Shown piece by piece: positions 9,694 through 17,706 of a DNA stretch of 64,000 nt. The translations under genes were made by a program, and so were the position numbers. The notes below the pieces were generated by a model. It saw only the letters and a list, made by a program, of their open reading frames with translations. It did no database searches and was not told the DNA's origin. Every line of letters begins with the position of its first letter. Position 1 is the first letter of the stretch. Origin of the DNA: Plebeiibacterium marinum (GTDB lineage Bacteria > Bacteroidota > Bacteroidia > Bacteroidales > Marinilabiliaceae); the NCBI RefSeq assembly GCF_026013615.1, contig NZ_JAPDPI010000005.1:97548-161547 (forward strand), read 5' to 3'.

Positions 9694-10110
9694 TATCAGC
9701 TATTGATGAAAAATGTTCGCGTTATGTCCGGGGCAATAATAGATCTGCGCTGACAAAAGCCTACAGGTACATATGATTTTATCACAAACTATATGCAGGT
9801 TGTTCACAAAACCCATGGTGTATAACCTGCATATTTGTCGAAAAACATAGCCTTATCCATTTTTGTTAACGATGAGTAACTGTATATTCTCGGTACTGTT
9901 TTAATATAATTATCTCCTTTAACAGTATAAAATACTTTGCATTCTGCTTTACCAGAAACAGGGTCATGGATTCCTTTTTCTGCTTCCCTGTCCGTTTGGA
10001 TAGACGGGGTTTTTGTGTCAAGACATCGGGACTGATTCCTATTGTGGTGCAGTAAACTTTGTATTTAAGATGCCATTAAGATGGTATTTGTACCCATTTC
10101 ATTCCATTTT

Positions 10111-10165
10111 AACCGAACAAGAACCGAACGAGAACCGAACGAGAACCGAAGGAGAACCGAACAAG
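10111..10165. repeat. 11-bp tandem array R11-1 (5 units)
   Basis: Five in-phase units AACCGAACRAG (one reads AACCGAAGGAG). The unit core CCGAAC is shared with the array at 63923-63994 although the two loci are 54 kb apart. Confidence 0.9.
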
Positions 10166-10215
10166 CACAGACAACAATAGGACGCCAATCAGGAGACTTC
10201 CCTTATTGAATAGTT

Positions 10216-10298
10216 ATGAACAATGAACAATGACATGAATTGATCATTGATGATTGATCATTGATGATTGATGATTGTTCATTGATCATTGTTTATTG
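10216..10298. repeat. 7-bp degenerate tandem array H4
   Basis: Units such as CAATGAA, ATTGATC, ATTGATG and ATTGTTC repeat with a 7-base period for about 80 bases; the first part (GAACAAT) is inverted relative to the rest, so the array can fold on itself. Confidence 0.8.
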
Positions 10299-10899
10299 AA
10301 ATTGTGTACCAAATAATTGTGATGTATGTTTGAAAGTATATGCTAATTAGTTGTTTATTAATGTATTCGACAATATTGGAGACTTTATAGTTTAAAGCAA
10401 TATTATTTAAAATCATTTATTACCTTTGTTGGGCCTAAATACATGTAATGACGTTTTGACTATTACGATGTTCAATAACACCAAAAATAAAGAGCAACTA
10501 TGGAGCTGATTGTATTAAAAAAACAAGCATACCTTTTTAACTGAAATTTTAATAACCAAATATATACAAAACATATATATGTTCGTTAAATCAGTTAGTT
10601 GCAAGGGTGGTTGTCCTTGTATATAATATATATAAAGCTAATGGGTTTAGGGAAATGTTGTATGCAAGGCAAGAATAACAGCTTGGTTAGAAAAAATACT
10701 TTAAAATTGAGAACCAGTTATATAGCTTGTTGATTGAGCTTCAGAGCAAGAAAAAATTAGTTTTGCCACCGCGCTTCTGCCCTTCGGGACAGTTAAGAAA
10801 GCCAACGCACATTGCACACATTTGCAAACCCCACAAGCTAACGCACAAACCAAAATTTGCAAAAGAGTGCAATTATTTCCAACCCACGCTTGCTTTATG

Positions 10900-10907
10900 T
10901 ATATTTG
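10900..10907 (+). promoter_or_regulatory. -7 element of the Dnd-like operon promoter
   Basis: TATATTTG matches the Bacteroidota TAnnTTTG -7 consensus, 32 bases before the dndC-like ATG. No good -33 TTG is found at the usual distance, so this is a moderate call. Confidence 0.5.
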
Positions 10908-10939
10908 TGCAATTTTAAAATAATGTGGTATTTAATTGA

Positions 10940-12175
10940 ATGAAAAATAAAAGAGTAGAACATATTATAAATGAGATTGTAGACCAATATTGCTATGCTG
11001 ATTCAACAGAAAAGCCTTGGATTATTGGTTTTAGTGGAGGAAAAGATTCTACTGTATTACTTACTTTAGTTTGGGAAGCACTTTTAAAAGTGCGTGAAAT
11101 GCCAACACCATTTCAACTTAGAAGACCTGTTTATGTCGTTTGTAATGACACCCTTGTTGAAAATCCAATAGTCGTTGAGTACGTTGAGCGTGTACTTAAT
11201 AAAATTAGCGTCGCAGCAAGAGAGCAGGATTTGCCAATTTTTGTAAAAAAAACGATACCTAGATTGGAAGATTCATTTTGGGTAAACATTATTGGAAAAG
11301 GTTATCCCGTGCCTAACAATGCATTTCGTTGGTGCACAGACAAATTAAAAATAAAACCTACTTCACGATTCATAAAAGAGCAAGTAGCTGAAAACAATGA
11401 AGCAATTATTTTAATTGGAACTAGGTCTGCAGAAAGTGCAACTCGTGCAAAATCAATAAAAAAGCACGAAATCAAAGGGAAAAGATTAACTAAACATCCA
11501 AATGAATCAAATACTTTTGTTTATGCACCTATAAAACATTTATTGACAGAGGAAGTTTGGGGGCTTATTAATAATCACCCATCTCCATGGAAAGCTGATA
11601 ATTCAGAGCTTTTTAATATTTATGTAAATGCAAGTGCTGATGATTACGAGTGTCCAACAATGGTAACTAGTAAAGAACACTCTTCTTGTGGTCAGAGTCG
11701 ATTTGGGTGTTGGACTTGTACGGTTGTGAAAGTTGATAAGTCAATGACAGCATTAATTGGAAATGGATTTGAATGGTTAAAGCCGTTATTAACACTTAGG
11801 GATAAACTGGATAAAGAGAGAAATGATTTGAAAAATAGAATGCCTACAAGGCGAGATGGTTCTCCTGCTATTAATGACATGGGTACTTATTGGCCGCATT
11901 ATAGGGCTTCTATACTAAAAAGAGTTCTTGAAACGCAAAAAGCTTTACAAGAAACTAAACCTCACTTAGAACTTATTACTAATCAGGAGTTAATTGCAAT
12001 TCAAGTAATATGGAACAGGGATTTGTATTTTGATAAAAAAGTTTCTCTAATTTATAACGAAGTATTTAACATTAAGCTCGATATGAAAGATAAAGCAGAA
12101 AGACAAGAAAAAGAAAACAAACTTTTACTTGAAGCTTGTAAAAATGATGTATCACTTATAAATTTTGCTGCATAA
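10940..12175 (+). CDS. DndC-like sulfurtransferase for DNA phosphorothioation
   Basis: 411-residue member of the PAPS-reductase/ATP-pyrophosphatase family that in Dnd systems transfers sulfur to the DNA backbone with an Fe-S cluster. PP-loop SGGKDST at residues 32-38, the DndC-typical FRWCTDKLKIKPTSRF (129-144), GTRSAESATRA (160-170), and Cys238, Cys250, Cys257 and Cys260 (SCGQSRFGCWTC), the likely [4Fe-4S] ligands. It is not CysH/CysD: those lack this Cys block and the RSAESATRA motif. The protein is shorter than typical DndC (about 450-550), ending soon after the conserved xAIQxxWxR stretch. First gene of a tightly packed four-gene run. Its TAA is in the same frame as the next gene, 3 bases ahead of that gene's TTG start. 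Function in modification is inferred from family. Confidence 0.88.
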   Translation: MKNKRVEHIINEIVDQYCYADSTEKPWIIGFSGGKDSTVLLTLVWEALLKVREMPTPFQLRRPVYVVCNDTLVENPIVVEYVERVLNKISVAAREQDLPIFVKKTIPRLEDSFWVNIIGKGYPVPNNAFRWCTDKLKIKPTSRFIKEQVAENNEAIILIGTRSAESATRAKSIKKHEIKGKRLTKHPNESNTFVYAPIKHLLTEEVWGLINNHPSPWKADNSELFNIYVNASADDYECPTMVTSKEHSSCGQSRFGCWTCTVVKVDKSMTALIGNGFEWLKPLLTLRDKLDKERNDLKNRMPTRRDGSPAINDMGTYWPHYRASILKRVLETQKALQETKPHLELITNQELIAIQVIWNRDLYFDKKVSLIYNEVFNIKLDMKDKAERQEKENKLLLEACKNDVSLINFAA

Positions 12176-12178
12176 GTT

Positions 12179-13144
12179 TTGGCAAAGAAAGAACTACCAT
12201 ATTATTTAAATGTTTTTGGGAAGCTTCGTAGAGACCATAAAAATGGAGGGGCTCCTCATAAACCTATTTTATTGATAAGTTTATGTGAAGCTATAGCTAA
12301 TGGACTTATAAATAAAAAACAAATCTATATTTCACCTGAAATAGTAGGATTGTTTAAATCAAATTGGAATAGTTTAGTAGTTACAAATCACCAATGTTTA
12401 TTTGCACTTCCATTTTACCATATGAATTCCGAACCATTTTGGAGATTAACTCCAAATAAAGGTTGTGAGTTATGGGTCAAATCAAAAAGTTCAATGCGAA
12501 GTTTGCAGAATTTGACTATCGCAATTAATTATGCAGAGATTGACCTTGACTTATTTGAAATTCTTCAACAAAAAGAGAATAATGAAATAGTAAAGCAATT
12601 TATTTTGGATAAGTATTTTCCCGATACTAAAGGCAATTATGGAAAAAGTTCTTATCTGACAGATATTGAAAGCCAAATTGTTAATGAGGATTCCGAAACT
12701 TATTCAACCAGAATTACCGAATTACAAAAGCAGTTAGAAGAAAATTCATATCAAGAAGAAATCTTTGTAAGGAGTAATGTTTTTAAAAGAGAAATTCCTA
12801 AAATTTATAATCAAACATGTTGCATTTCTGGTTTAAGGATTGATAGTATTATAAATATTTCAATGATAGATGCTTGTCATATAATTCCTTTTTCTGAAAG
12901 TAATAATGATACAATAACTAATGGTTTAGCATTATGTCCTAATTTGCATAGAGCTTTTGATAGAGGATTAATTTCAATAGATGAGAATTACCGAGTACTA
13001 ATCTCAACAAAGTTTAGTGAAAATAAAACAGACTATTCACTAACTCAATTTCGTAGCAAACAAATTCAATTGCCGATAGAACAGCGGTTTTATCCTTCGT
13101 TAGAAAACATTCGTTGGCACAATATTAATACTTTTAAAGGATGA
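12179..13144 (+). CDS. HNH endonuclease with ScoMcrA-SBD-like N-terminus (putative phosphorothioate-dependent restriction enzyme)
   Basis: 321 residues. The N-terminal block GAPHKPILLISLCEAI (residues 24-39) is the hallmark of the sulfur-binding-type domain found in nucleases that read phosphorothioated DNA. Residues ~170-190 are a short linker/coiled segment. The C-terminal HNH domain shows CCISGL (214-219), DACHIIPF (231-238), N242/N248 and HRAFDRG (257-263), with the presumed metal/catalytic histidine in CHIIP. The start is a TTG 3 bases after the dndC-like stop in the same frame; the last 4 bases overlap the next gene (ATGA). Beside a DndC and DndE it could be the restriction arm. Whether it spares or attacks modified DNA cannot be decided from sequence. 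Confidence 0.78.
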   Translation: MAKKELPYYLNVFGKLRRDHKNGGAPHKPILLISLCEAIANGLINKKQIYISPEIVGLFKSNWNSLVVTNHQCLFALPFYHMNSEPFWRLTPNKGCELWVKSKSSMRSLQNLTIAINYAEIDLDLFEILQQKENNEIVKQFILDKYFPDTKGNYGKSSYLTDIESQIVNEDSETYSTRITELQKQLEENSYQEEIFVRSNVFKREIPKIYNQTCCISGLRIDSIINISMIDACHIIPFSESNNDTITNGLALCPNLHRAFDRGLISIDENYRVLISTKFSENKTDYSLTQFRSKQIQLPIEQRFYPSLENIRWHNINTFKG

Positions 13145-14682
13145 TATTAGGCAATCAACATATCAACAAAAATGGTTTAGATTTAACAAAAAAGCTAAAT
13201 TTAGGCTCAGAAAATCATATTTCAAGAATTGCATTAGCGTATTCTTTAAAAACAAAGATTCGATTATCAATTACAAAAGACCTTAAAGACTCTAGGGGTA
13301 AGGCTTATAAAGACGATACTTTTTTTGGAAAGTATAAAAATTACTACATAGCCTTGATGTGCCAACACTACAACTTGCACAAGTCCAATACGGATATAGG
13401 AAAATATGTTAAGATGCATGTTGACCATGGTTTAGGCATGATTAATAAACTGTTTGAGGATAATGTTAACTATTCTGGTTTTGACTTTCTTATTGATAAT
13501 ATTGAAAGTGGAATTTCAGAGCTGGAAAGTTCAAACGTAAGTTTAGAGCATATAAATAATTATAATCAGAATATTCAAAAAACACACTCATGTAATCCTT
13601 GGAAACTGCTTGTTGGTATAGATGATGAAGGCAAAGAAATCTATTTTACACCAAATGATACAGTTTTATATAGCAATGCACATATAGCAGTTGCTGGTCA
13701 ATCGGGTTCTGGTAAAACGTATTTTGCACAAAGAATATTGGAACGAATTGTAGATGCAAGTGACTATCAAACAAACTTCTTGTTCCTAGATTTTAAAGGA
13801 ATTAGTGATTCTGAGAAAGATAGTGATGAGTTTAAAGGTTTCTTCAAATCAACACAGGCAGAGTTAATTGATACTCCAAACAAACCTTTTCCTGTTAATC
13901 CTTTATCGTTTATTGATAGTATCAATGAAAACAATAAAATATTAGGTATAAATAAATTTGTTGATATTATAACTGATTATGCAGGTCTTGGAAAAGTTCA
14001 AGTTCAGCAACTCAAAGAAGCAACAAAGAGGGCTTTTGATAATCATCATGGTGGAAAATATCCTACGATTCAGGAAATCTTGAGTAATGTTTATGATATT
14101 GCAGGAGAAAAGCCATCAACATTGACGGAAATTCTTATTGGATTAAGTGAAATTAATCTTTTCGATACAAATAATGATGGGGCATTTTTAAATAAAAATT
14201 ACTACTTAAGTCTTTCTGGTGATTTGAGTAGAAATGTAAGGTTTACAGCAGCTTTTTTAATTATCAATTATATCTATAATACCTTTATGAATATGGAAAA
14301 TTCAGAGGTGAAGAATGAAATTAAAGGAATGCGATATGTTTTGTTAATTGATGAAGCTCATAATGTTTTTAAAGATAAAAAGTCAAAAGAAATTTTAGAA
14401 AAAATACTTAGAGAGATTCGCTCCAAAGGTGTTTCAGTTGTTTTATTATCACAAGGTATTGAGGAGTTTAATCAACCTTCGTTTGATTTTTCAAGTATGT
14501 GTGAAACAGCCTTTCTTATGAATATAAAATCTAAAAATGACTTGAAAATTATTAATAAATTCCTTGGATTTAGTGATAAAGAAAGCTCAAAAGTAGCTCG
14601 TTCTATGGAGCAAATTCAAAACAGACAAGCCATTTCAAATATTAAAGAGTTTGAAAGAGCGAGAATATTTAATGTTTGCTAA
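13141..14682 (+). CDS. DndE domain fused to a HerA/FtsK-like ATPase
   Basis: 513 residues with two parts. Residues ~20-105 look like DndE: ISRIALAYSL, KDDTFFGKY, a YIALMCQHY helix and KMHVDHGLGMI (the family's H-x-x-RGI-like segment), a small protein that elsewhere binds nicked DNA in the Dnd complex. Residues ~150-513 form a HerA-type P-loop ATPase: Walker A GQSGSGKT (186-193), Walker B LLIDEAH (401-407), then a sensor-like strand VSVVLLSQG and NRQAISNIKEF near the end. Stand-alone DndE is only ~110-140 residues, so this is a fusion. The ATPase could replace the missing SMC-like DndD (inference). Start ATG overlaps the previous stop by 4 bases; the next gene's ATG is 2 bases after its stop. 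Confidence 0.8.
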   Translation: MILGNQHINKNGLDLTKKLNLGSENHISRIALAYSLKTKIRLSITKDLKDSRGKAYKDDTFFGKYKNYYIALMCQHYNLHKSNTDIGKYVKMHVDHGLGMINKLFEDNVNYSGFDFLIDNIESGISELESSNVSLEHINNYNQNIQKTHSCNPWKLLVGIDDEGKEIYFTPNDTVLYSNAHIAVAGQSGSGKTYFAQRILERIVDASDYQTNFLFLDFKGISDSEKDSDEFKGFFKSTQAELIDTPNKPFPVNPLSFIDSINENNKILGINKFVDIITDYAGLGKVQVQQLKEATKRAFDNHHGGKYPTIQEILSNVYDIAGEKPSTLTEILIGLSEINLFDTNNDGAFLNKNYYLSLSGDLSRNVRFTAAFLIINYIYNTFMNMENSEVKNEIKGMRYVLLIDEAHNVFKDKKSKEILEKILREIRSKGVSVVLLSQGIEEFNQPSFDFSSMCETAFLMNIKSKNDLKIINKFLGFSDKESSKVARSMEQIQNRQAISNIKEFERARIFNVC

Positions 14683-14684
14683 TA

Positions 14685-16007
14685 ATGGCAGAAAGTCAAA
14701 ATATAGAATGGAAAGAAAGCTGGCGCGACGAATACCTAAAATGGATTTGTGGTTTTGCTAATGCTCAGGGGGGTAAGATATTCATCGGTAAAAATGACAA
14801 AGGCGAAATTGTTGGGATTGACAACGCAGAAAAGCTACTAGAAGACATTCCTAATAAGGTGAGAGATATTCTTGGGATTTTAGTAGATGTTAATTTGGCA
14901 GAGTCTGAGGGTGGCAATTATCTTGAAATTATCGTTGAAGCACAACCCTTCCCAGTTAACTATAAAGGACAATATCATTATAGAAGTGGAAGTACAAAAC
15001 AAGAGCTAAAAGGTGCTGCTTTAGATAAATTCATGCTTGAAAAAAAAGGCAAGAAATGGGATGGTGTGCCAGTGCCAAATGTGTCAGTCGATGATTTAAA
15101 AAGTGAAACGTTTGAGTTTTTCAAGAAAAGGGCAATAGTTAGCAAGAGAATTGATGAAAGTATATTAACCGAGGATAATTTTAGCATCCTTGAAAATTTG
15201 AGATTAACTGAAAAACCATATCTAAAACGTGCATCCCTATTGCTTTTTCACCCTGACCCTGAAAAATATTTTACTGGAGCATTTATAAAAATCGGTTTTT
15301 TTCAGACTGATACGGAATTAATATTTCAAGACGAAGTAAAAGGAAATTTATTTGAACAAGTAGAAAAGACAATTGAAATACTCTTTACAAAATACATAAA
15401 AGCAATAATTTCTTACGAAGGAATTCATAGAGTTGAAACCTACGAATATCCAAGAGATGCAGTGCGTGAAGCAATATTAAATGCCCTTGCCCATAAAGAC
15501 TACTCAATGGGTGTTCCAATTCAAATTAGTGTTTATGAAGATAAACTTATGATTTGGAATTATGGACAATTACCTGAAGATTGGACAGTTGAAAATTTAA
15601 TGCAAAAACATTCATCAATTCCATATAATCCTGATATTGCAAATGCTTTTTTTAGAGCTGGTCATGTAGAATCTTGGGGAAGGGGAACAATCAAAATCAT
15701 TGAGCAATGTGCTGAACATGGTTTGCAAAAACCAGAATTTGAAAACAATGGCAAAGATTTTTGGGTTGTTTTCAGAAAGGATATTTATAACGAAAAGACT
15801 TTAAAACAACTTGGTATAAATGAACGCCAAATTAATGCTGTTTTGTATGCAAAAGAACATGGTGCAGTAACTAATTCCATTTATCAGGAAATAAATACTA
15901 TAGGTAAAACTGTTGCTACATCAGAATTAAACAAGATTGTTGAAAAAGGATTATTGAAGCAAGCAGGAAGTAAAGGTAGAGGTTCAAAATATGTAATTGA
16001 CCGATAA
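14685..16007 (+). CDS. AlbA_2/Schlafen-domain protein with HATPase_c_4 and winged-helix end
   Basis: 440 residues. The N-terminus NIEWKESWRDEYLKWICGFANAQGGKI is the AlbA_2 (Schlafen-type nucleic-acid-binding) domain, residues ~1-125. The middle has the RecG-like HATPase_c_4 signature VREAILNALAHKDYS and WGRGTIKIIEQC (about 258-345). The last ~70 residues look like a winged helix. Such proteins are annotated as transcriptional regulators or RecG-like but are not helicases. I chose the ATG at 14685 rather than the upstream TTG at 14676 because it starts MAESQNIEW and leaves a 2-base gap to the DndE-ATPase stop. Tight spacing makes it part of the phosphorothioation-like operon; its role may be regulation or effector function. 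Confidence 0.75.
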   Translation: MAESQNIEWKESWRDEYLKWICGFANAQGGKIFIGKNDKGEIVGIDNAEKLLEDIPNKVRDILGILVDVNLAESEGGNYLEIIVEAQPFPVNYKGQYHYRSGSTKQELKGAALDKFMLEKKGKKWDGVPVPNVSVDDLKSETFEFFKKRAIVSKRIDESILTEDNFSILENLRLTEKPYLKRASLLLFHPDPEKYFTGAFIKIGFFQTDTELIFQDEVKGNLFEQVEKTIEILFTKYIKAIISYEGIHRVETYEYPRDAVREAILNALAHKDYSMGVPIQISVYEDKLMIWNYGQLPEDWTVENLMQKHSSIPYNPDIANAFFRAGHVESWGRGTIKIIEQCAEHGLQKPEFENNGKDFWVVFRKDIYNEKTLKQLGINERQINAVLYAKEHGAVTNSIYQEINTIGKTVATSELNKIVEKGLLKQAGSKGRGSKYVIDR

Positions 16008-16438
16008 TTGGCCGAATTGGCCGTTTGGATTTAAAATGGTTTGAATCCCAGAGAATTACAGGAGTGGCCTACCTCACAGCCAAGCACATTTGTAATTCGC
16101 ACGAGCCATCACGCGTCCAAAAATTATAAAAGAGCTTGTCTGTCTGCTAACGCTTTTTGTCCTACCCTAAAAACTAATTTTTTCGGGAACAGCCGTGCTT
16201 TGATTGAGTGGATTAGTGTTTGAGAAATATTGATAATTAACTGATAATGAATAAAGCCCAGCATACAACACGCCATCATAATACATTGCGCGTTAGGAAA
16301 TTTTGGTTGGTGAAAATTCGGAATTTAAGTAAGGATAATTAACTATATCGCAGTTACGGAAAAGCGCAACGCATCATATGGCCAATCCGTTGTAGAACAT
16401 TGGGGCAGTGCAAATTGACAGTCCAATCAATAAAAATA

Positions 16439-16451
16439 TCCCAAATTGGGA
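16439..16451. promoter_or_regulatory. palindromic operator of higBA
   Basis: TCCCAA-A-TTGGGA is a perfect 13-base palindrome overlapping the -33 TTG of the higBA promoter, the expected place for HigA autorepression. Confidence 0.55.
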
Positions 16452-16478
16452 AAATAACAATTAATTTTCATAAATTTG
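16446..16478 (+). promoter_or_regulatory. higBA promoter, near-leaderless
   Basis: TTG (16446-16448), a 22-base spacer and TAAATTTG (16471-16478) match the Bacteroidota sigma factor consensus. The ATG of the toxin is only 4 bases past the -7 box, so the transcript should be leaderless or nearly so. Confidence 0.65.
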
Positions 16479-16482
16479 CATT

Positions 16483-16782
16483 ATGAGAATTATTGCTTTT
16501 AGAACTATAAGAGAGTTTTTCGAGAAACCTGAATACTCAGATTCTGAGGTTTCATTACGAGCTTGGTATCATGATACTAAAACAGCTGATTGGAAGAATT
16601 CAAATGAATTGAAAGGACAATATAAAAACGCAAGTATTGTCGGAGACGGAAGAGTAGTTTTTAATATTAAAGGCAATGATTATAGATTAGTAGTTGCTAT
16701 TGATTATGAATTTCAGGTGATTTTTGTAAGGTTTATCGGAACTCATAAACAGTATGATAAAATTGATGCTAAAACGATTTGA
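16483..16782 (+). CDS. higB: HigB-family toxin (type II toxin-antitoxin, mRNA interferase)
   Basis: 99-residue RelE-superfold toxin that in characterised relatives cleaves mRNA on the ribosome. The family end IFVRFIGTHKQYDKID is present, as are the mid-domain strands GRVVFNIKGNDYRLVVAIDY. The toxin precedes the antitoxin, the normal HigBA order, and its stop overlaps the region just before the antitoxin ATG (gap of 2 bases). It sits in the accessory island downstream of the Dnd-like operon and has its own promoter and operator. Confidence 0.9.
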   Translation: MRIIAFRTIREFFEKPEYSDSEVSLRAWYHDTKTADWKNSNELKGQYKNASIVGDGRVVFNIKGNDYRLVVAIDYEFQVIFVRFIGTHKQYDKIDAKTI

Positions 16783-16784
16783 TT

Positions 16785-17135
16785 ATGGAAATAAGACCAA
16801 TTAAAACAGAACAAGATTATAATTCTGCTATAAACAGGATTGAAGATTTGTGGGGAGCAAAAAAAGATACTCCAGATGGTGACGAGCTTGATTTATTGGT
16901 GACCTTAGTTGAGTCATACGAGATGAAACATTATCCCATTGCACCACCAGATCCGATTGATGCTATTAAATTTCGAATGGAGCAGATGGGTATGACTAAA
17001 GCTGACATGGTAAAATATCTTGGTAGTCAGAGTAGAGTCAGCGAGATTCTTAATAGAAAAAGAAGTTTGACTTTGGGTATGATTAAATCATTATACAAAG
17101 GATTAAAAATTCCAGCAGAGATTTTATTAGCTTGA
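16785..17135 (+). CDS. higA: HigA-family antitoxin
   Basis: 116 residues. The N-terminal half (PIKTEQDYNSAINRIEDLW...DELDLLVTLVESYEMKHYPI) is the HigA neutralising region, followed by an XRE-type helix-turn-helix (IKFRMEQMGMTKADMVKYLGSQSRVSEILNR, about residues 62-93). The start is the ATG at 16785; an in-frame TTG two codons upstream is less likely. It pairs with HigB and probably represses the operon through the palindrome at 16439. Confidence 0.9.
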   Translation: MEIRPIKTEQDYNSAINRIEDLWGAKKDTPDGDELDLLVTLVESYEMKHYPIAPPDPIDAIKFRMEQMGMTKADMVKYLGSQSRVSEILNRKRSLTLGMIKSLYKGLKIPAEILLA

Positions 17136-17213
17136 TTGATTGAAATATCAACGTGCTAATAACTAAGCGTCCTGCCTGTTTGTACAACAGCGGCAGGATG
17201 CTGTGTTGAATAA

Positions 17214-17276
17214 CTTAGCCTCTAATGTAGGGTTGCTTGCATGCCCTACACATTGTAGGGTTTGTTGAACTAAACA
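17214..17276. repeat. 63-bp direct repeat flanking the fic segment, left copy
   Basis: Begins CTTAGCCTCTAATGTAGGG and ends GTTGAACTAAACA; 59 of 63 bases equal the copy at 18493-18555. It contains its own GTAGGG/CCCTAC hairpin. Confidence 0.9.
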
Positions 17277-17459
17277 TTATTCCAGCAACATTTACCAAAC
17301 TTCAGTTCCAATACTTGAGCTCTGGAAAGCTTAATGGTTTTAACCGGTACATTTAGATTTTTACATAGAAGTTCAGGACTGTTGGTTTTGTTCTTAAACC
17401 ATAAACCGCATATATCAAATTGCAATTTACGCACCAGATAATAAAACATATTGATTGAG

Positions 17460-17492
17460 GAGCCGGATACGGGAATTCTGTATGTCCGGATC
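17460..17492 (+). ncRNA. group II intron domain V remnant
   Basis: 33 bases starting GAGCCGGATAC and ending GTATGTCCGGATC fold as domain V: lower stem GA(G)CCGG/CCGG(A)TC with the AGC catalytic triad near its 5' end, a 2-base bulge (GT) on the 3' side, and an upper ATACGG/CTGTAT stem. The canonical domain is 34 bases. No reverse transcriptase is left around it, so it is a decayed intron 3' end. Confidence 0.6.
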
Positions 17493-17662
17493 TGCGGTGG
17501 GGGTAGGTGGAGCAATCCATCATTCTATCCCGATTTGGTTTCATGCAATCGTTCCAGACCAAAAACAGACTTTTAATAGAAACAGATAAAATATTTACAA
17601 CTACGGAAATTGACACTTTTTCTTTTTTTTGAATGTGTTGGAATCCCACATGAAACAAGGTG

Positions 17663-17694
17663 TTGACTCAGAAATTACCTATATTTGTAGGTAA
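17663..17694 (+). promoter_or_regulatory. fic promoter with overlapping inverted repeat
   Basis: TATATTTG (17680-17687) fits the -7 consensus; TTGAC at 17663 is a -33 candidate although the spacer is short (14 bases). TTACCTA (17675-17681) and TAGGTAA (17688-17694) are a perfect inverted repeat wrapped around the -7 box, a likely operator. Confidence 0.55.
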
Positions 17695-17706
17695 ACTATT
17701 TTTGAG

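Larger units (their letters stand above)
9694..10939. other. 1.25-kb gene-free left border of the accessory island
   Basis: No believable gene. It contains an 11-base perfect inverted repeat ATATGCAGGTT / AACCTGCATAT (9791-9801, 9824-9834), a terminator-like hairpin CCCTGTC/GACGGGG with a T run (9986-10014), an 11-bp tandem array (10111-10165), a heptamer array (10216-10298), AT-rich DNA, and from ~10770 a GCCAACGCACATTGCACAC / GCTAACGCAC-type stretch that resembles spacer DNA also present at 16.07-16.15 kb. The promoter of the Dnd-like operon is at its right end. Confidence 0.65.
16008..16482. other. 475-base gap between the Dnd-like operon and higBA
   Basis: No credible gene. It contains AGCCAAGCACATT and CTGCTAACGC motifs like those before the Dnd-like operon (10.80-10.84 kb), and further on CAACACGCC...GCGCGTTAG and CGCAACGC...CCGTTGT pairs. 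The stretch looks like cassette-spacer DNA common in Bacteroidota islands, but true attC boxes could not be shown. The higBA promoter and operator are at its right end. Confidence 0.5.
17136..17706. other. 570-base gap with cassette repeat and group II intron remnant
   Basis: No gene is supported. It contains a 63-bp repeat (17214-17276) found again at 18493, a domain V-like sequence of a group II intron (17460-17492), and the fic promoter/operator at its right end. Open frames on the minus strand show no family features. Confidence 0.6.

Noticed and set aside
9791..9834. ATATGCAGGTT/AACCTGCATAT hairpin as the pepT terminator
   Set aside because: The arms are perfect but no T tract follows, so it is left as an unexplained inverted repeat.
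10727..10918. 63-codon frame before the Dnd-like operon
   Set aside because: Lies in spacer-like DNA with CCAACGCAC motifs, overlaps the operon promoter, and shows no protein-like pattern.
10940..12175. Reading the DndC-like gene as a second CysH/CysD of sulfate assimilation
   Set aside because: It has RSAESATRA and the SCGQSRFGCWTC cluster block of DndC, and its neighbours are DNA-processing genes rather than sulfur-assimilation genes.
16041..16223. 60-codon frame after the AlbA/HATPase gene
   Set aside because: Same spacer-type DNA as above; no initiation context or family.
17270..17658. Minus-strand frames of 81 and 101 codons
   Set aside because: They cross the intron domain V remnant and have no recognisable protein features.
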